Assembly: GCA_035772405.1 (NCBI GenBank)
Contig: JAYKKM010000044.1
Span: forward strand, 960,001 to 1,024,000
Source of the DNA: Chrysogorgia sp. JL179-B06
Lineage: Eukaryota > Cnidaria > Anthozoa > Scleralcyonacea > Chrysogorgiidae
DNA: 64,000 nt
Direction of reading: 5' to 3'
The translations under genes were made by a program, and so were the position numbers. Below are positions 20,201-33,600 of this stretch, one piece after another (position 1 is the stretch's first letter; each line of letters opens with the position of its first letter). The notes under the pieces were generated by a model. The model searched no databases. It had not been told where the DNA came from and saw only the letters and a list, made by a program, of their open reading frames with translations.

Positions 20201-20830
20201 CGAAAAAATTAAGCCGGGAATATTTCGCAGCGGCCATCTTGAATGGACCACGTAATATATTTTTACTATAGTCGACAGAGACTATCTGTCTCTGATCTTT
20301 TAAGATGCTAAACTAAATCAGTTGTCGAAGGTTTTCCCGTAATTTAGAACACAAACTACGACTCTATTACAATATAATGAAGCCGGGATTAGCGCGTGGC
20401 GGCCATATTGGAGTGACGACTGTGGCCACTCCAATATGGCCGCCACGTGCTAATTCCGGCTTCATAGTTACTGTTGTGGAGCCGTAGTTTGTGTTCTATA
20501 TTATGGGAACATCTTAGACAACTAATTCATAGATCAGAGACAGGATAACGTAGTCCCAACAAGATGGCCACCACGCGCTAATTCCGGCTTCATAGTTACG
20601 GTTGTGGAGCCGTAGTTTGTGTTCTATATTACTGGAAAAGCTTGGACAACTTATTCATTTTAGCATCTTAAAAGATCAGATAGTCACTGTCGCTTATAGA
20701 AAACTATATAACGTTGTCTCAACAAAATGACAGCCACGAGCTATTTCCGGCTTGATTTTCTGAACAATAGTTGCTCGACCCAGTCCTTATTTAGAAACCG
20801 TGAATATGCCAGTACCTAACTTCTTCTAAT
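20200..20830. mobile_element. Nested foldback elements
   Basis: Several inverted copies of GTGGCGGCCATATTGGAGTG / CACTCCAATATGGCCGCCAC and of CATCTTAAAAGATCAGA. The outer arms (GAAAATCAAGCCGG type plus TAAATAAGGACTGG) match the element at 60085-60750. No coding sequence. Confidence 0.7.
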
Positions 20831-21310
20831 AATATCATTAATGTTTAACCAAGCATAGAGAGAGAGAGAGATGTAATGAGAAAAAAAGGAAATGATCACC
20901 AAAGATATAGTGATGTTTTTTTTTCTCCCAACTAGTACTATCAGAAATGATGATACTGCCTGGGTTTCTCAAACTCATTAATCATGAATTATTAATGAAT
21001 CATTAATCATGAATCATAAATTATAATAGCCATTCCATGAACGTATACCACATTACATGCATGAGTTTTGATACCCAATGAAAACCTGTAGAAAACTTGA
21101 CCGAAGTGCAGCTATGTGTGTTTAAAATATATTTTTCTAACTAAAAAATATTAAAAAAAATTTTTAACTAAAAAATGGCAAATGAACATCCTGTTAAGAA
21201 AATCTCAAATTGCTTTAAGAAAATGCAAACAAGGCAATCAAACAATAACTGCAGGCCAATTAAAGCAACAAGGTGATGATGAAGGTTATAAATTCTTAAA
21301 GTGTCTATGA

Positions 21311-21743
21311 AGTGAAAAAATCGCGAGCATTTTTTTGCTTTAACAAACAAAGTAGCACGGCAGGATCGTTCACTGAAAATTTCAAGTGAATCTGCTGCAT
21401 AGTCTTCGAGCTATCAACTCTCAAAGTTTGTCCATTGGCATAGTTGAACGATACAAAATAGGGAAAGACTGGGATTGAATATATGTGGTATGACGTATGC
21501 ACTATGCAGGTGGATCATTAATGTTCAAATCCATTGTTCTTATGCATAGTAAGTACACCTGCATACGTCACAAGACAATGAACCGCGCGTTTCAGATTTC
21601 ACCAAAAACATTTAGCCATGCCAAACTTTTGAGAGTTAATAGCTCGAAGACTATGCAGCAGATTCACTTGAAAATTTCAGTGTACGCTCATGCCGTGCTA
21701 CTTTGTCCGTTAAAGCAAAAAAAATGCTAGCGAATTTTTCACT
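21311..21743. mobile_element. Foldback MITE, ~130-bp arms
   Basis: Arms 21311-21442 and 21613-21743 are inverted copies sharing GAATCTGCTGCATAGTCTTC and GTAGCACGGCA. A shorter palindrome sits in the centre. Flanking 20830-22600 shows no gene. Confidence 0.75.
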
Positions 21744-22814
21744 TTGGTCACCCCATATTTTGAAAGGGCAAAGAACATTTTGTTTGCTATGATTCGACAA
21801 TTAGATCCAGCCTCATTATTTTGTTACTTTTCATCATCTGAAACAAACTAAATGGATTCACTTGCTAAAAATACTTGGCAAACTTGTCGGATACACCCCA
21901 TTCTTTTCATCTGTCGCCAGGCTTAAAATTATGAGGCCAGTTAAACGTTATGCCAAAATCGTCATGCCAACATCTTTTCGATAACGCCGACTGAAGACAG
22001 CTAGGCGACGTTTGATGAGATAAATACTGCCAATTTCTGGTTTAGATGCGGTTTTCACATACGTGCGCATGCACGCATTGCGTACCTATTTTTACTGCAT
22101 GCAATATAAATCAAGTTAGTTTGATTTTATCGCATGAGTGCACGCATTTGCACTTTGCCGCACAGGTGTGTAGGCTGCAGATACAGCGCGGTGTGAGACA
22201 GCTGTACACCTCTGCAATGCGAAAATTTGCTACGAACAATGACAGAATTGCCATAAATGAAACATCGTGTCCCGTAGAGTAGCGTGCATGTACTCCGGAA
22301 AAAGAAGAGAGTCCTAAGAAGTTTCTGGAGTCATTCGCAAGAGACGTCTGAAACTCTCTTGGTACTCAAGAAGCAATTCGGATTGTTTTGGATAACCCCA
22401 ATCGCGCTTCCCTTCTCATTAATTAACCAATGTTTTAACCAATAGTCTGATTTTGAGAATTTCAATAATAATTATAGTCAAAATACAAAGACATTCCTAC
22501 GTCCGCAGTCTGTTCTGTATTTCAGTATTACCGGCGAACTTTACACGAGTTCTGTAGCCGCGGGCTGGGAGGGCTCGCGGGGAAAGATGGGCGCGTTCCT
22601 GAAACACCCTAGCTACAGCCAGAAAAATATAAAACTCAAGAGGTTTAGGTTAAAAGGGATGACTCAAAAGACCTTTCTGTTTTTGTTTGATCTTTATTTT
22701 TCGTTAGGTAGGGTTAGCTACGGTAGGATCAAGGTTAGGATTAGGATTGAGATTAGGGTTAGACTAATCGACTGGCTTGTACCTAAGACTCAAGACTATT
22801 CCTAAAACATCAAC

Positions 22815-23940
22815 ATTTAGAGACTCCTATTTTCCCCGTATTGTCCAAATGTGGAACGCTCTACCATAGGCACAGACAGATTATGCTAGTAAATTGCGAA
22901 AAAGTTGCTCAAAAAAATGCCAAAAAGTTGCTCCAAAAGGCCGAAAATTTGCTAAAAAATTTGCTCAAAATGAAAAAAGTTGCTGGCAAATTCGGAAAAA
23001 ATCCTCTCAAAATTCAGTGTCTTCCGCACAGAAATTGATTGATTGTCTGCTTCATTTGCTTATTTTTACAAGGGAACTCTTTTATTCTGTCCCAAACAGA
23101 CGTCGAATTATTTTTGAATTTCCCAGTATTTCCCAGTATTTCCAGCTATTTTTCGTTTCCTCGAAATAGAGGCTCTCTCAGGTTCGGATATATTGGCTCC
23201 CTCATTTATCGCCAGTTGAATAGGGTTTAAAACAACGTCACTTGATTAATTTTGTGATTGTCAGATTGTGAATGCTGGAATAAATTAAATTTGCTTCATC
23301 CAGGGCCTGGGCTCCGGTCGGCTAGCCACCAGACACAAAGCTTAGCTTTTTAACTTTTATAAAGCCTGTTTATAATGTGAAAAGAACAATATCAAACGGA
23401 CTGGCACAATGGGGGAAATGTTCAAAACAACAAAACGTAGAAATTCTTGATGAATGAGCTCAAAGTTGCCAAAATAATGCTAATTTTAGGAAAAGTTGCT
23501 CGAAGTTGCTCGTTTGCAAAAAAGTTGCTCAAAATCCAAAAAGTTGCCGAGCACAATCTGTCTGTGCCTACTCTACCAGATGATGTCAAGTCTTGCGTTT
23601 CTTTACCATCATTTAAACATAGACTAAAGAACTTCTTTTTCAATAGACTTCGTGTACTATTTGATCAGGACAATATTAGAAGTTATAAGTTGATTTGTCC
23701 TAAATGTCGTCATAGTATAACACTCTTAATTTATGTTCGTGTTAACGCTGTAGTGCTAACTCTCTGAGTTAGATTGTTTGGGGAGGGGGGTCAAGTTTTA
23801 TAGTTAGTATAGTTATAGGTGTTCAAACCTTGTAGGGGATCTCGTGTCCTATTGTTTGTTCGCCTAGTGTATTTATATTATGCTATTGTTATTCATGTAG
23901 TATATGTGTCTATACTGAATTTTTAAAATAAAAATAAAAA
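22815..23940 (+). pseudogene. 3' end of a non-LTR retrotransposon, interrupted by a MITE
   Basis: The reading frame RDSYFPRIVQMWNALP (before the insertion) continues after 23578 with DDVKSCVSLPSFKHRLKN and ends at 23765-23767. This is the usual C-terminus of CR1/L2/RTE-like LINE ORF2 in marine invertebrates. A 3' UTR follows and ends in an (AAAAT)n tail near 23920-23945. The rest of the element is missing. Confidence 0.8.
22867..23570. mobile_element. hAT-like MITE, 704 bp, exact target duplications
   Basis: Terminal inverted repeats TAGGCACAGACAGATT (22867-22882) and the exact complement (23555-23570). The 8-bp direct repeat CTCTACCA flanks both sides (22859-22866 and 23571-23578). An 8-bp duplication with TCTA in it fits hAT insertion. 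Inside are many AAAGTTGCT units. No transposase ORF. Confidence 0.9.
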
Positions 23941-24289
23941 TAAAATAAACTAGTTCTTGAAAATGAGAATGTCCTTTTGAGTAATATCCCTTTTAGCCTT
24001 CACCAACTCAAGAAGCCTCTGCGGAGGAGAGTGGTTGTTACCCAATAAATTCGTTAACCCCCCCCCAAAAAAACAACAACTGGTTATTACAGTGTTTATT
24101 ATGAAAAAAATATGTTTATACCAGTTAGTCCGCTAGGATGAGGCAATGACATTATATATGTGCCTATATTTACAACCGACTTTTTTACCATTTTAAAGGA
24201 CATTGGTAATAAAAAAGTATCTTTATAGTAATTTGATGTTGTAAATATGCTCGTAAAGTGTTTTAATTGCACTGTCAAAGTTGCTAACC

Positions 24290-24625
24290 AGAATCATTGT
24301 CCGCCATCTTGGATTCTTGTGACGTCACAGCCAGGGTAAAGCGAAATTTTATTTAGCCATCCTCGTGTCTTTATAAGTTTGAAACTCGATTTTAGTGAAT
24401 GTCTTCCTTTTTCAATTGAACCACACCATTTTAAAAAACATTCCACGCAAAGAACAAAGTAGTTTCATCAGGTTTACCCCAGGTGTGACGTCACCAACTT
24501 CCCAAGGCGCAAAATTGTACAAGAGTAGTTTTGTTTACTTGGATTACCTTCGTAAGCCTGTTTATTAATCAGAAAGTGAAAAATTTGAAATTGTGATTCT
24601 TGTTGCCAATGTCCTTAAGGTATTA
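24290..24625. repeat. Foldback fragment related to the 33.2 kb element
   Basis: Contains GAATGTCTTCC, TCAATTGAACCAC and CTTCGTAAGCCTGTTT, shared with 33170-33665. It ends with a family A terminus (GTTGCCAATGTCCTTA). Confidence 0.6.
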
Positions 24626-25063
24626 AAGTCACTTTTTAACTGTGTGAAAAAAACAACCCTATATGTGTTATAATTTTGCTGTACAGTATGTTATTTTAAC
24701 AAGCTTTGCTAAGCTAACAATTAGCACCAAAAATCGATGCATTCATTAGTCTCTGTATATACCACCAAAAACAATGTTGCCTACAGCAAATAAAATGCGT
24801 AATGAACCCCTACAGTTATAAAAATAACTGTTATATTTGACAAGCCTTTGGTCCAAAGACCCTGCTGCCAAACAAGTGTCCTTTACTGTATATCAAGAAT
24901 TGACAGAATCTGTAAACCAAGAGCTCCGAGACTGGATAAAAGTTGTTTGAAAAGTCCTTCGACCAGCATAAGGACGACTTCAGTGCTAATTTACAAAACA
25001 GTGTCTTGGTTCAGTGCTGTCCATGGCAAAATGAGACGCTAAAGATGTTCTTGACTATACACC

Positions 25064-28000
25064 CTATGTTGGTGTTGGTGCGTCAGAGTCTAGGAGTGGT
25101 TGAGAATCTGCGTTCTCTTGCGTGGGCTCCCTCCACAAAACAGGCTGTGCTAGTTCTTCACCATTGGTTATAGAATAGGGTGGAGGGGGAATATCGATTT
25201 TTCCAGGATCTTCTTCAGCATAAGCAGGAAGAGCTGGTGGACATTGATCCATTGCCCGACCTTCTCGGCTAAATATGAAAGCTGGTCGTGGTACAGCTGG
25301 TTCCTCTTCATAACGACCACGATTCGCATCCTTAATAATTGAAAATACAAAATGGTTAGTTCATAGAACTCGTTAAATGATAGAGTAACACATTTTACAA
25401 CTTTTCCGTATTTTACTTCGTTTTTGAAATATTTCAGTTTGTTTGATATGTAAATGAGGTGGTCTCTGACGTGGGTAGAGAATTTTCACTCATTAAAATA
25501 TTAGTTCAATATTAAAGTTTGTTCCACAAATTTACTTGAAAATGTGCGTATAATAACTCCTCATGATAATGAACGTTGTAAACTTAGCAATCACTGAGAT
25601 ATGACATTTTTTAATGAGTGAAAATTCTCTGCCCTGCACCTGACGATCTCATTTACATATCAAACAAACTGAAATATTTCAAAAACGAAGTAAAATACGG
25701 AAAAGTTGTAAAGGTGTTACTCTATCATTTTACGCGTTCTTTCATATTATACAAACTTAATTTTTGTTGCCAATGTCCTTTAACTCTTTCCTGACAGGCT
25801 GAAAACATCCAAAATTGAACCACCTCTTTGTTCTATTGATATCTCTTGAAATAACCATAACTGTCGCGAAAGCTATACATTTTCTGAAAGCCCAATAAAC
25901 CGGCTTTTACTTGTGCTTTTAAATTTCCCGAACAAAACACATTATGTTAATATAAATTAGCATTAATTATCATAAATCAGGTTGAAAAATTTACATTTTT
26001 CTAGAAAAGACCATCTTGCACGCCCGCGTAGCATCTTGAAAACTCAAAATGCCACCAATCGCAGAGTTGTTTATGAAATCAAATCAAACTTGGCGTGTGC
26101 GTGGAACTCATGTTCCTGGCGCTTGTCGAATTTCAATTTTTAATCTTACGTTACCGTGTGCCGTGTTTTTCGACTGACGACTTTGCGGGTCTTCTACGAC
26201 CATTTTGACTGGGCCGGTCAGGAAAGAGTTAATGTGAATGTTTCTAAATCGTTTTCTATTATTTAATGCCCACTGTCGTTGTTGATTTATTATAACAGTG
26301 CTAAAACTAACAACATCCTGAAAGTAAGTGCGGCGTATTTATGGTTTATAGTCCGCAATTTTCGGTAGTCAAAACAACCACCATCTATAATCAGTCCCAG
26401 CTGTAATTCGCGTAGGCACTCGCCGAAGAAAATTCCGAAGCAAATTGAAAATTTCCTGGTTCGGCTCGGCAAAAAAATGCCGAAGCAAATAGTTTTATTT
26501 CGTGGATTATATACAGTCGTTGGCGCCAAAGCGTGAACTGCACTGGCACTCAAAACATTTTTCAATCAAAACAAATTTACATTTTTCTTTGTCTTAAGCG
26601 CTCGGACGAAATTAGCGATCACAAGACAAAGGAAAATTGCGTTCGTGCGGAAAATTTCGCTGTGTGGAAAACAGCCTTTACCCAGGAAACGCTAGAAAAA
26701 ATGTTGGGTTAAACAGTGTGCATGCACTTAGTCGTTAAGTGCGGATTTCAGGTGTCAACTACAGTCTTTTTACACTGCCGACGTGTTTGCCGAAGTAATT
26801 GCCGAATTTACAGTGCGGGTTTTATCGTGGTCCTTGGGAGAAATAATTGCCAGACAAATCAGTAAATTATCAAAAGACCTCGTCAATTTCTCGCCAACGC
26901 AAATTGAGTTGAATTACAGGGACTGCATAATTTAGTTTTCCAAATGTCTACAAATTTTAGGGGTGAAGTTTCAAGTAAAATTCGAAATTAAAATCAGCTG
27001 TTATTTCTAAAATAAAGCATTATCGTAAGAGTTGGGTTAGTATTAGGTGTGGGGTTAGGTTTGGGGTTAGGATTAAATTATTTCGTAAATTGACCTTGCT
27101 TAATCCGCCAAATGTTACCCGTGATTCGCACACAGCCATTCCATCTGTCATAACTGCTTGGACATGTATAATATTTCAACCTTGGAATGAAACTGCAAGA
27201 TATTTTGTCTGTTGCACTTGAAGAAATTAAATCACGCCCATATTATAGAGAAAGGGGGCAAGGGGGTCTTGTCACAAGTTCACAAATATTTTTTTGCATT
27301 TCATAAATCACAAAAAACAAAATATCATTTTCATGATTATTAAAAACATAAATAAGTAAAAACATGTCATGATATTCCAGACATCAGAATTGGATATTAC
27401 TGTGATATGACAGCGGTAATCATCAGCAAAATCAAGCTCAGGTGTTACGAAGTAAAAGCAAGGAGATTTATTGATCAATTATCCTTTATTGACTTTATTG
27501 GGGTCAAAGAATGTAGAAATTCACAATCTAAGGTAAAAATTCCAGTCAAATCACAGTTTTCAAGCAAGATTTTCAGGTCTTCATAACTCACAGAATACAT
27601 TGTAATCACGATTCAGTGATTCACAGAATGGTATTTCTTTTAAGTCACAATTCACGAGCAGAAATAATTATACCTAACCACGAGTCACAAAAATACATCT
27701 CCCCTTGCCCCCCACTATAGAGATGTAGGCATTTTTAAAAACAGAATCAACAAGAGGCATTATTATACATTCAAACTTCATTCTTGTTCCTTATTGGTCA
27801 ACATAATCCAGTTAATTCTCAATGTCCGGCAGCTGTGGCATCATTTCCGTCGAATACTGTGAATTATTGGACGGAGGTGTCGAAAAAATATTATTGGACA
27901 CTGATAACATCACTACCTCAAAGCATGCAAAAATTGCAAAATAACAAAATGGCTTACAGTAGATTTGGCTCTGTTGATCTGAAGACAACAGTGACAATGA

Positions 28001-28277
28001 AGACAAAAGAGACAATTAACTATGAAGAGGCTCGGTCAATGTTATCCGCCTGCCTTTGGCAGACAACATTGACTTCAATCCGGATAATTCTTGATATACG
28101 GTAATGCTCAGCCTCATCCAATGATTGTTTAATATTGGGCTAATCTCATCACAGATAGCTGTACCTACCGTTGCTGCAACTCGTGTTAGCAGTCTTTGAA
28201 TCTCCTTTCGTTTATAGCGAGAATAAAAGTAAAATACCCAGAAAATAATTTTCAAAATCACAACAATAACAATGACC
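25064..28277 (-). CDS. Single-pass membrane protein with PPPPY motif (partial, two exons)
   Basis: Two exons can be supported. Exon 28277-28169 begins in codon phase 2 and encodes a hydrophobic segment (VIVIVVILKIIFWVFYFY) followed by a basic stretch SRYKRKEIQRLLTRVAAT. Exon 25330-25064 continues in phase 0 with DANRGRYEEEPAVPRPAF and, further on, IPPPPYSITNGEEL, and stops at 25064. The layout of one membrane span and a cytosolic tail with a PY motif is that of adaptors for WW-domain (NEDD4-type) ubiquitin ligases such as the WBP1/VOPP1 group. I cannot assign it to a family. The 5' exons were not found between 28278 and 30683. Intron 25331-28168 holds a foldback copy. Confidence 0.6.
25361..25783. 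mobile_element. Foldback MITE family A, nearly complete copy
   Basis: Both arms are present, with the central AAAATATTAGTTCAATATT region. It ends GTTGCCAATGTCCTTTAA and sits in the intron of the PPPPY-protein gene. Confidence 0.85.
25784..28168. other. Intron interior without recognised features
   Basis: A+T-rich sequence with a C/G-biased telomere-like patch (GGGTTAGTATTAGGTGTGGG, about 27034-27090). The plus-strand ORF at 27784-28104 and minus-strand ORFs here lack any recognisable domain. Confidence 0.5.
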
Positions 28278-28409
28278 CTAAAACAAATTAAATGGACAGG
28301 AATAAGTAATATACAGTAGAGCACAAAATTACCAAATCTGTTTTCACATCCTCTTCCCAAGTCTTCCTTCCTCATTCTTCCAAGGTAAATCAATGATCTT
28401 TCACAGTCA

Positions 28410-29400
28410 CCCAATTATGCACCTATCAATGTAAACCCTCCGGTTGTGGGGATGCGGGCAAAGGGCGGGAATTTGACAGTGAAATACATCCCCCAGTCAC
28501 GCATTTTACCAAAAATTGTTCCCCGCATTACAAAAGACCTGGAGACAAATGTTCTTCTCGTGGTCAGTTTGTGTTTTCCTTTTCTTGTTTGTCGACTAAT
28601 GATTGACCGATAGTGCCACAATCGGAAATTACCGATTATTCATGCAATAATTTGTCCGATTCCAATTTTATAATGACGTCATGATGTCAGTCGGCTGGGT
28701 AAAGGTGACGTCATACATTTCGATTTTTTAACAATCATTTTCAATGTAACATGTTACTACAACCAAAGTTTGTTAAAACCTTCCATAAATGGCACGCTGC
28801 ACGCATTAATTTCGTCGCGGCAACATGTTGCGTTAAAAATCGTTTGCATAAAAAAAGACTCAGGTTGAGCGATTAGCGACAATCTGAATCGGTTTTACAC
28901 AATCGGAAAATACAGATAATTCTACCGATTGTCTACCGATAAGGCAAAAATCGACCCGATTCCGATCAATCACTATTGTACACCCTTCAAGAGCAGATTA
29001 ACGCTAAGGTGAGTAAAATTTTATTTAATATTGAGTTTATTCATATAATCGCTTTAAACATGATGCTGTGCTTTGTTTTTAGCTTTTGTACCAGCATGTT
29101 CTTTTAACTTGTTCAAATTTGGTCGTTAAAATGGTTCCAAAATATTTGACTATGTGCAGTGTACAATCTCTTGTTTTAATCTCACCTCAGGTGTGTTCTT
29201 TTGGAAACATTTGATTGATATACAATTCCCCACCCTCGGGTATTTTACTCAAATTTTCAATTTTTTGTCAAATCCCTGCCCTTTGCCCGCACCCCACCCC
29301 ACAGGGCTTACATTGTCAAATTCCTGCCCTTTGCCCGCACCCCCACCCCACGGGGCTTACATTGATAGGTGCATTATCTTGATGATTTGATCCATCCACT
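28410..29400. repeat. C-rich dispersed repeat family (TTTGCCCGC / CCTGCCC)
   Basis: Units with CCCTGCCCTTTGCCCGCACC occur twice in tandem (29270-29365) and inverted at 28425-28480. Related pieces lie at 31060-31130, 31270-31380 and 42965-43080. No coding sequence seen in 28278-30683. Confidence 0.6.
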
Positions 29401-30683
29401 ACACGCTTACTCCTACAGATAACAATGGTTAACAACCATTTCCAAACAACCTCTTCTGACGTCTTCCTGTCTCTCAGTGTTGAATTATACACACATATAA
29501 CCTGCATTTTAATCCATCTTGCTAATATTTCCCATTTTAATGGCAGCCATACAACATTGATGTTTTACACATAAAATACAACCACTTTTTCAACAAATTT
29601 TGAGATGAAATTTCACATGATTACAATACCATTTTTCATTGGAGAACCACTTTAGCAACTTACACATATAAAAATAAATCCATATTGGGTTACTTCCTCT
29701 TTAACATGTTCTATATTTCTCAGATTTTTGAGGATATTTCAACACTTCTTAATCAATCTAAAATGCAAAGTGCCAAATATTAATTTTTTATAATCTATAG
29801 TAACATTCAAAACTACTCCTCGCGTAGCCTGAGAAGACTGCTCGTGAACAATTTAAAACTAACTTTCTATTATAAAAGAGACATTTTATGTTGAAGATCA
29901 GTATGGGCATATCATATCACTCACACCACTTTGAGCTGCCAATGATATTCAAGTACTTCGTCTACAGCGTTAGAAATTACAATTATGTCCAGACACGTCC
30001 AGTTTCACGACAAATATATAAAGTTGACAGAGAATTCAGAGAAACAAACAACGAAATAATGCACAGAAGAACGCTTTAGTTTTCGGTACAGGAAACGACT
30101 TGAAGTATCGCGATTCAAATCGCGTTTTTACACTTCGTAATTTCGAATGGAACAGTCAAATTTCTTATCAAAACAACGATCTCGTATGAAAAAAACCCGA
30201 CGTACAAAGGCTTACGCTAAAATCTAAAAAAAAAACATCACTTAGTTTAAAATACGAATATAAATACTAACTATAGGATAAATACTAACTATTGCAACAC
30301 AACAGTGGCAAAATACAGAACAATATCATCACGAACTACGGAAGTTTTACCGTATTAAATTATTATAGGGCGCGATAGCCATAGGAGGTGCCGATGCCGA
30401 AGGGGAAAATCTATCTTTACTTGCGCACGAAAGCATTTATATATTTAATAGCTGTAACAACAAGACGAGCCTCTACACTTTTAGTACTATCTTACGGCAA
30501 TCGCTTTACAAATACCTTGAATAGGAGCGCGTAAAAACGTTCTTGTCAACCAGTCACGAATACACTTCTTCAGATTGTTGTCAATTCATATACTGCACGT
30601 TCGGGTTTTCAACTTCGGAAGTGATCGGAAACACGCACACCCGATACCCTTCCGGTGTTATCCGAAAACGTAGACACCTCAAA

Positions 30684-33600
30684 ATGGCGGACAAGGGTAA
30701 GGGTCTATTGATGTGATTATTGATATTTTTTTACGTCATCTGAACTGTTCGTTGGTTCCTTTTGTTAATTTTTATGCATGCTTTCCTTAGGAATAAGGCC
30801 GCTTGATTTTGAGGAGAATATAGCCGTTGGGAGGTTTGTACATTATTTTGTTTAATACGTAATGTTTTTTCTTAGTATAATACATCCCATTATTTTATAA
30901 CAACATACCCTAGTAATGATGTCAACAAGAGGTGAACCACCTCATGTCTTTATACCCTAATTCTAACCCCGTTCTGCAAAGTATGCCTATGAGGTCATCA
31001 GCCTGTCAATAATGAAGTCTTTGACAGTTGACACTTCTAATTGTTCCTACTGTATATATGCACCTGTCAATGTTTAGCCCCAGGGGAGGGGGGCCGGGCA
31101 AACCCAGGGGATTTGACATTTTTCGATGATTACATGTCAAATAACTTACCCATGCGACAAACATCCATGTCAAATACCATAAAGTTCCGAAAGTAACGAC
31201 CCCACGAAAGTAGCGAGCCCCCGAAAGTAACGATAAAATTCTGTGTTTGCTAATAATGTACCAGTCAATTCCAACTGCAATCATCCCCCCCGGGCGAACC
31301 ACCGGGATTTGACCAGAGTTTAATCCCGCACAGGCAGGAATTTGACGCAAACCTGAGCCCGCCCCGTCGGGCATTTGACTCGGTCCGCGGTCGCACAAAA
31401 TTGGTCAGCGGTTGCACACAAAAAAATCGTAATCATCTTTACATCATCTACTCATCATTGCAACAGAATGCCATGAACAGAGCAAAAGGAGTAGAGAAAG
31501 CTACAAGACTATGAAAAAAGCAACAAAAAAACAACATTCAGACATAAATTTAATGGTTCCTCTATTAGAAACTTTCACCTTTGTCCATGATATAATTAAT
31601 TTAGTTGTGTTTTACGGTACCACTTTGACGTGGACGCATTTATATTCTTTCAGTACACATTAAATATAAACAGTCATGGGTATCTGGCCATTATTTACTT
31701 GATTTACTTGACATTTAGATCAAGTCGCTCTGACAAGAAATTTGATAGGACGGTTGGTCATATAGAAGACATTATTATGGGTAAATATGCCTGCTCCACA
31801 TAGCCAATCAATTTTCCCAGCAGATCCCTCTGATGAAATAAAGAAATTTAATGTTATTCTTTGCCGCAAATTTAGAGGACACCTTCCAACAATTGCAAAA
31901 TGACTTCATGGAAAAGCACTATCATCATTTCGAGGACGTGGAAGAAAATAAACTAATATATACAGACATTTTTCAACAATATGTAAGTTTTACTTTAGGA
32001 CACGGTACAGCAGAGGTATCAAAATTGCAATGCCAATGGTATACAACCAGGGGCGTACGCAGAATTTTTCAAACGGGGGTCATTTTACCTCTCATGAAAT
32101 TATTTCAGGCTTATAATGTATAAATTTTGGTTGCTGTTGTATAATTTTGTTGCTAATTGGATCCAAAGGGGGGGGGGGTTGCTGTGTGTACAACACAGTA
32201 AATACGAGAGTAGCACGGACCAGTATCCCAAAGGTGTTAGTTCAAATTCCACTCAAGTCAACAAGTTGACTCATAGCAATGTAGGAATTAAATCGTGACA
32301 TGACAAACATTGATTACATTCTTCTAACTTGGATTGCAGTTGCACTTGCCAACATGTAGTCGATGTAGATGAACGGAGGAAATGCTCAGGGCCATTATTA
32401 AGAGCTATGTTCCAGCATTTCCTAACCGAGTTTGTGAAAAATGCACAGCCCCTGGATAGTTCAGCACTCTACAAATTTAGTTACAATGCCATTGCTGGGT
32501 TCAAATCCTGCTGAGGTCAATTGTATTTTTCACAAACCAACATACGCGTGGATAATTCATTCTTTTACGCGTGGCAATCCATTTTTTACGCGCGTAGAAT
32601 TCATTTTTTACGCTCAGATAATCCATTTTTTACGCGCGTAAAATTCATTTTTTACGGTCCAATAATCCTTTTTTACACGCGTAGAATTCTTTTTTTACGC
32701 TTGGATAATCCATTTTTTACACGCGTAGAATTCATTTTTACGCACTTAGAATTCATTTATTTTCGCGACAGTGGAATTCCTTTAGAAACAGAGAAGAAGA
32801 AAAAAGCAAAAGTCGTTCTTAAAGGACATTGTCAACAAAAAATAAGTACCTTTCAGATCAAAGTATGTGACCTAAATAACGAGAATATTGTGTAGTTTGA
32901 GGTTGTAAAAATACTCATGTGCTGGGTAAACTGTAAAGTGGTCAGTGTTTGCGAAAATGCAAATCGTTATTCTAAAAGTATTGTTGTCTTGGCATTTCAG
33001 ACTAGTCTTGTAGAGAAACACTTAGAGGAGTCCCTGAAACAAAGGATGCCTGCGTTCTCGATGGAAGAATTCACTACATCATTAAAGTATGTCTTCCCAT
33101 GCAGACCAATGTTCAGAATATATTTTCTAAAATAATGTTTACTCTACACACGCTCTGATTGGTCAGCTTGCCAATTTGCGAAATTTTTATATAGCCATGG
33201 TCACGTGTATATAAGTCTGAAAGTGGATTTTGGCGAATGTCTTCCGTTTTTAATTGAACCACGGCAATTAAAGCATTACGTGGAAACTCAGCCACACATA
33301 GAGATTATTTTCATCAATTGACGTGTCACCAATCTCCCAGTCAGTTAATTAAGCAAAGTATTACAGCAAGATTGCTGATGAGAGGAATTTCTTTGGTCAA
33401 AATTAAGTGTACTAATTTTTTTACCAAATAAAATCCTGTCATCCGCAATGTTGTTGTAATACTTTGCCTAATTATCTGGGAGATTGGTGACGTCAAGTTG
33501 ACGAAACTAATCTGTGTGGGTGACTGTGTTTCCACGTAATGCTTTAATTAAAAAAGGAAGACATTCACCAAAATCCTCTTTCAGACTTATATACACATGA

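Noticed and set aside
27034..27090. Interstitial telomere tract (also 22705-22770 and 58786-58850)
   Set aside because: Only scattered GGGTTAG/CTAACCC words in degenerate context; too short and irregular to claim.
27784..28104. 106-aa plus-strand ORF
   Set aside because: No recognisable domain, no splice context with neighbours, and composition like the surrounding intron.
28016..28414. 132-aa minus-strand ORF as a single gene
   Set aside because: Only its central part (28169-28277) has proper acceptor and donor sites and membrane-protein character; the rest is intron read-through.
29409..29506. Candidate 5' exon of the PPPPY protein (CVYNST...WKWLLTIVICR)
   Set aside because: It has plausible splice signals, but its phase does not fit the 28277 exon and no link can be shown.
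31006..31398. 130-aa minus-strand ORF
   Set aside because: Formed by the C-rich dispersed repeat in ARL2BP intron 2, with no domain.
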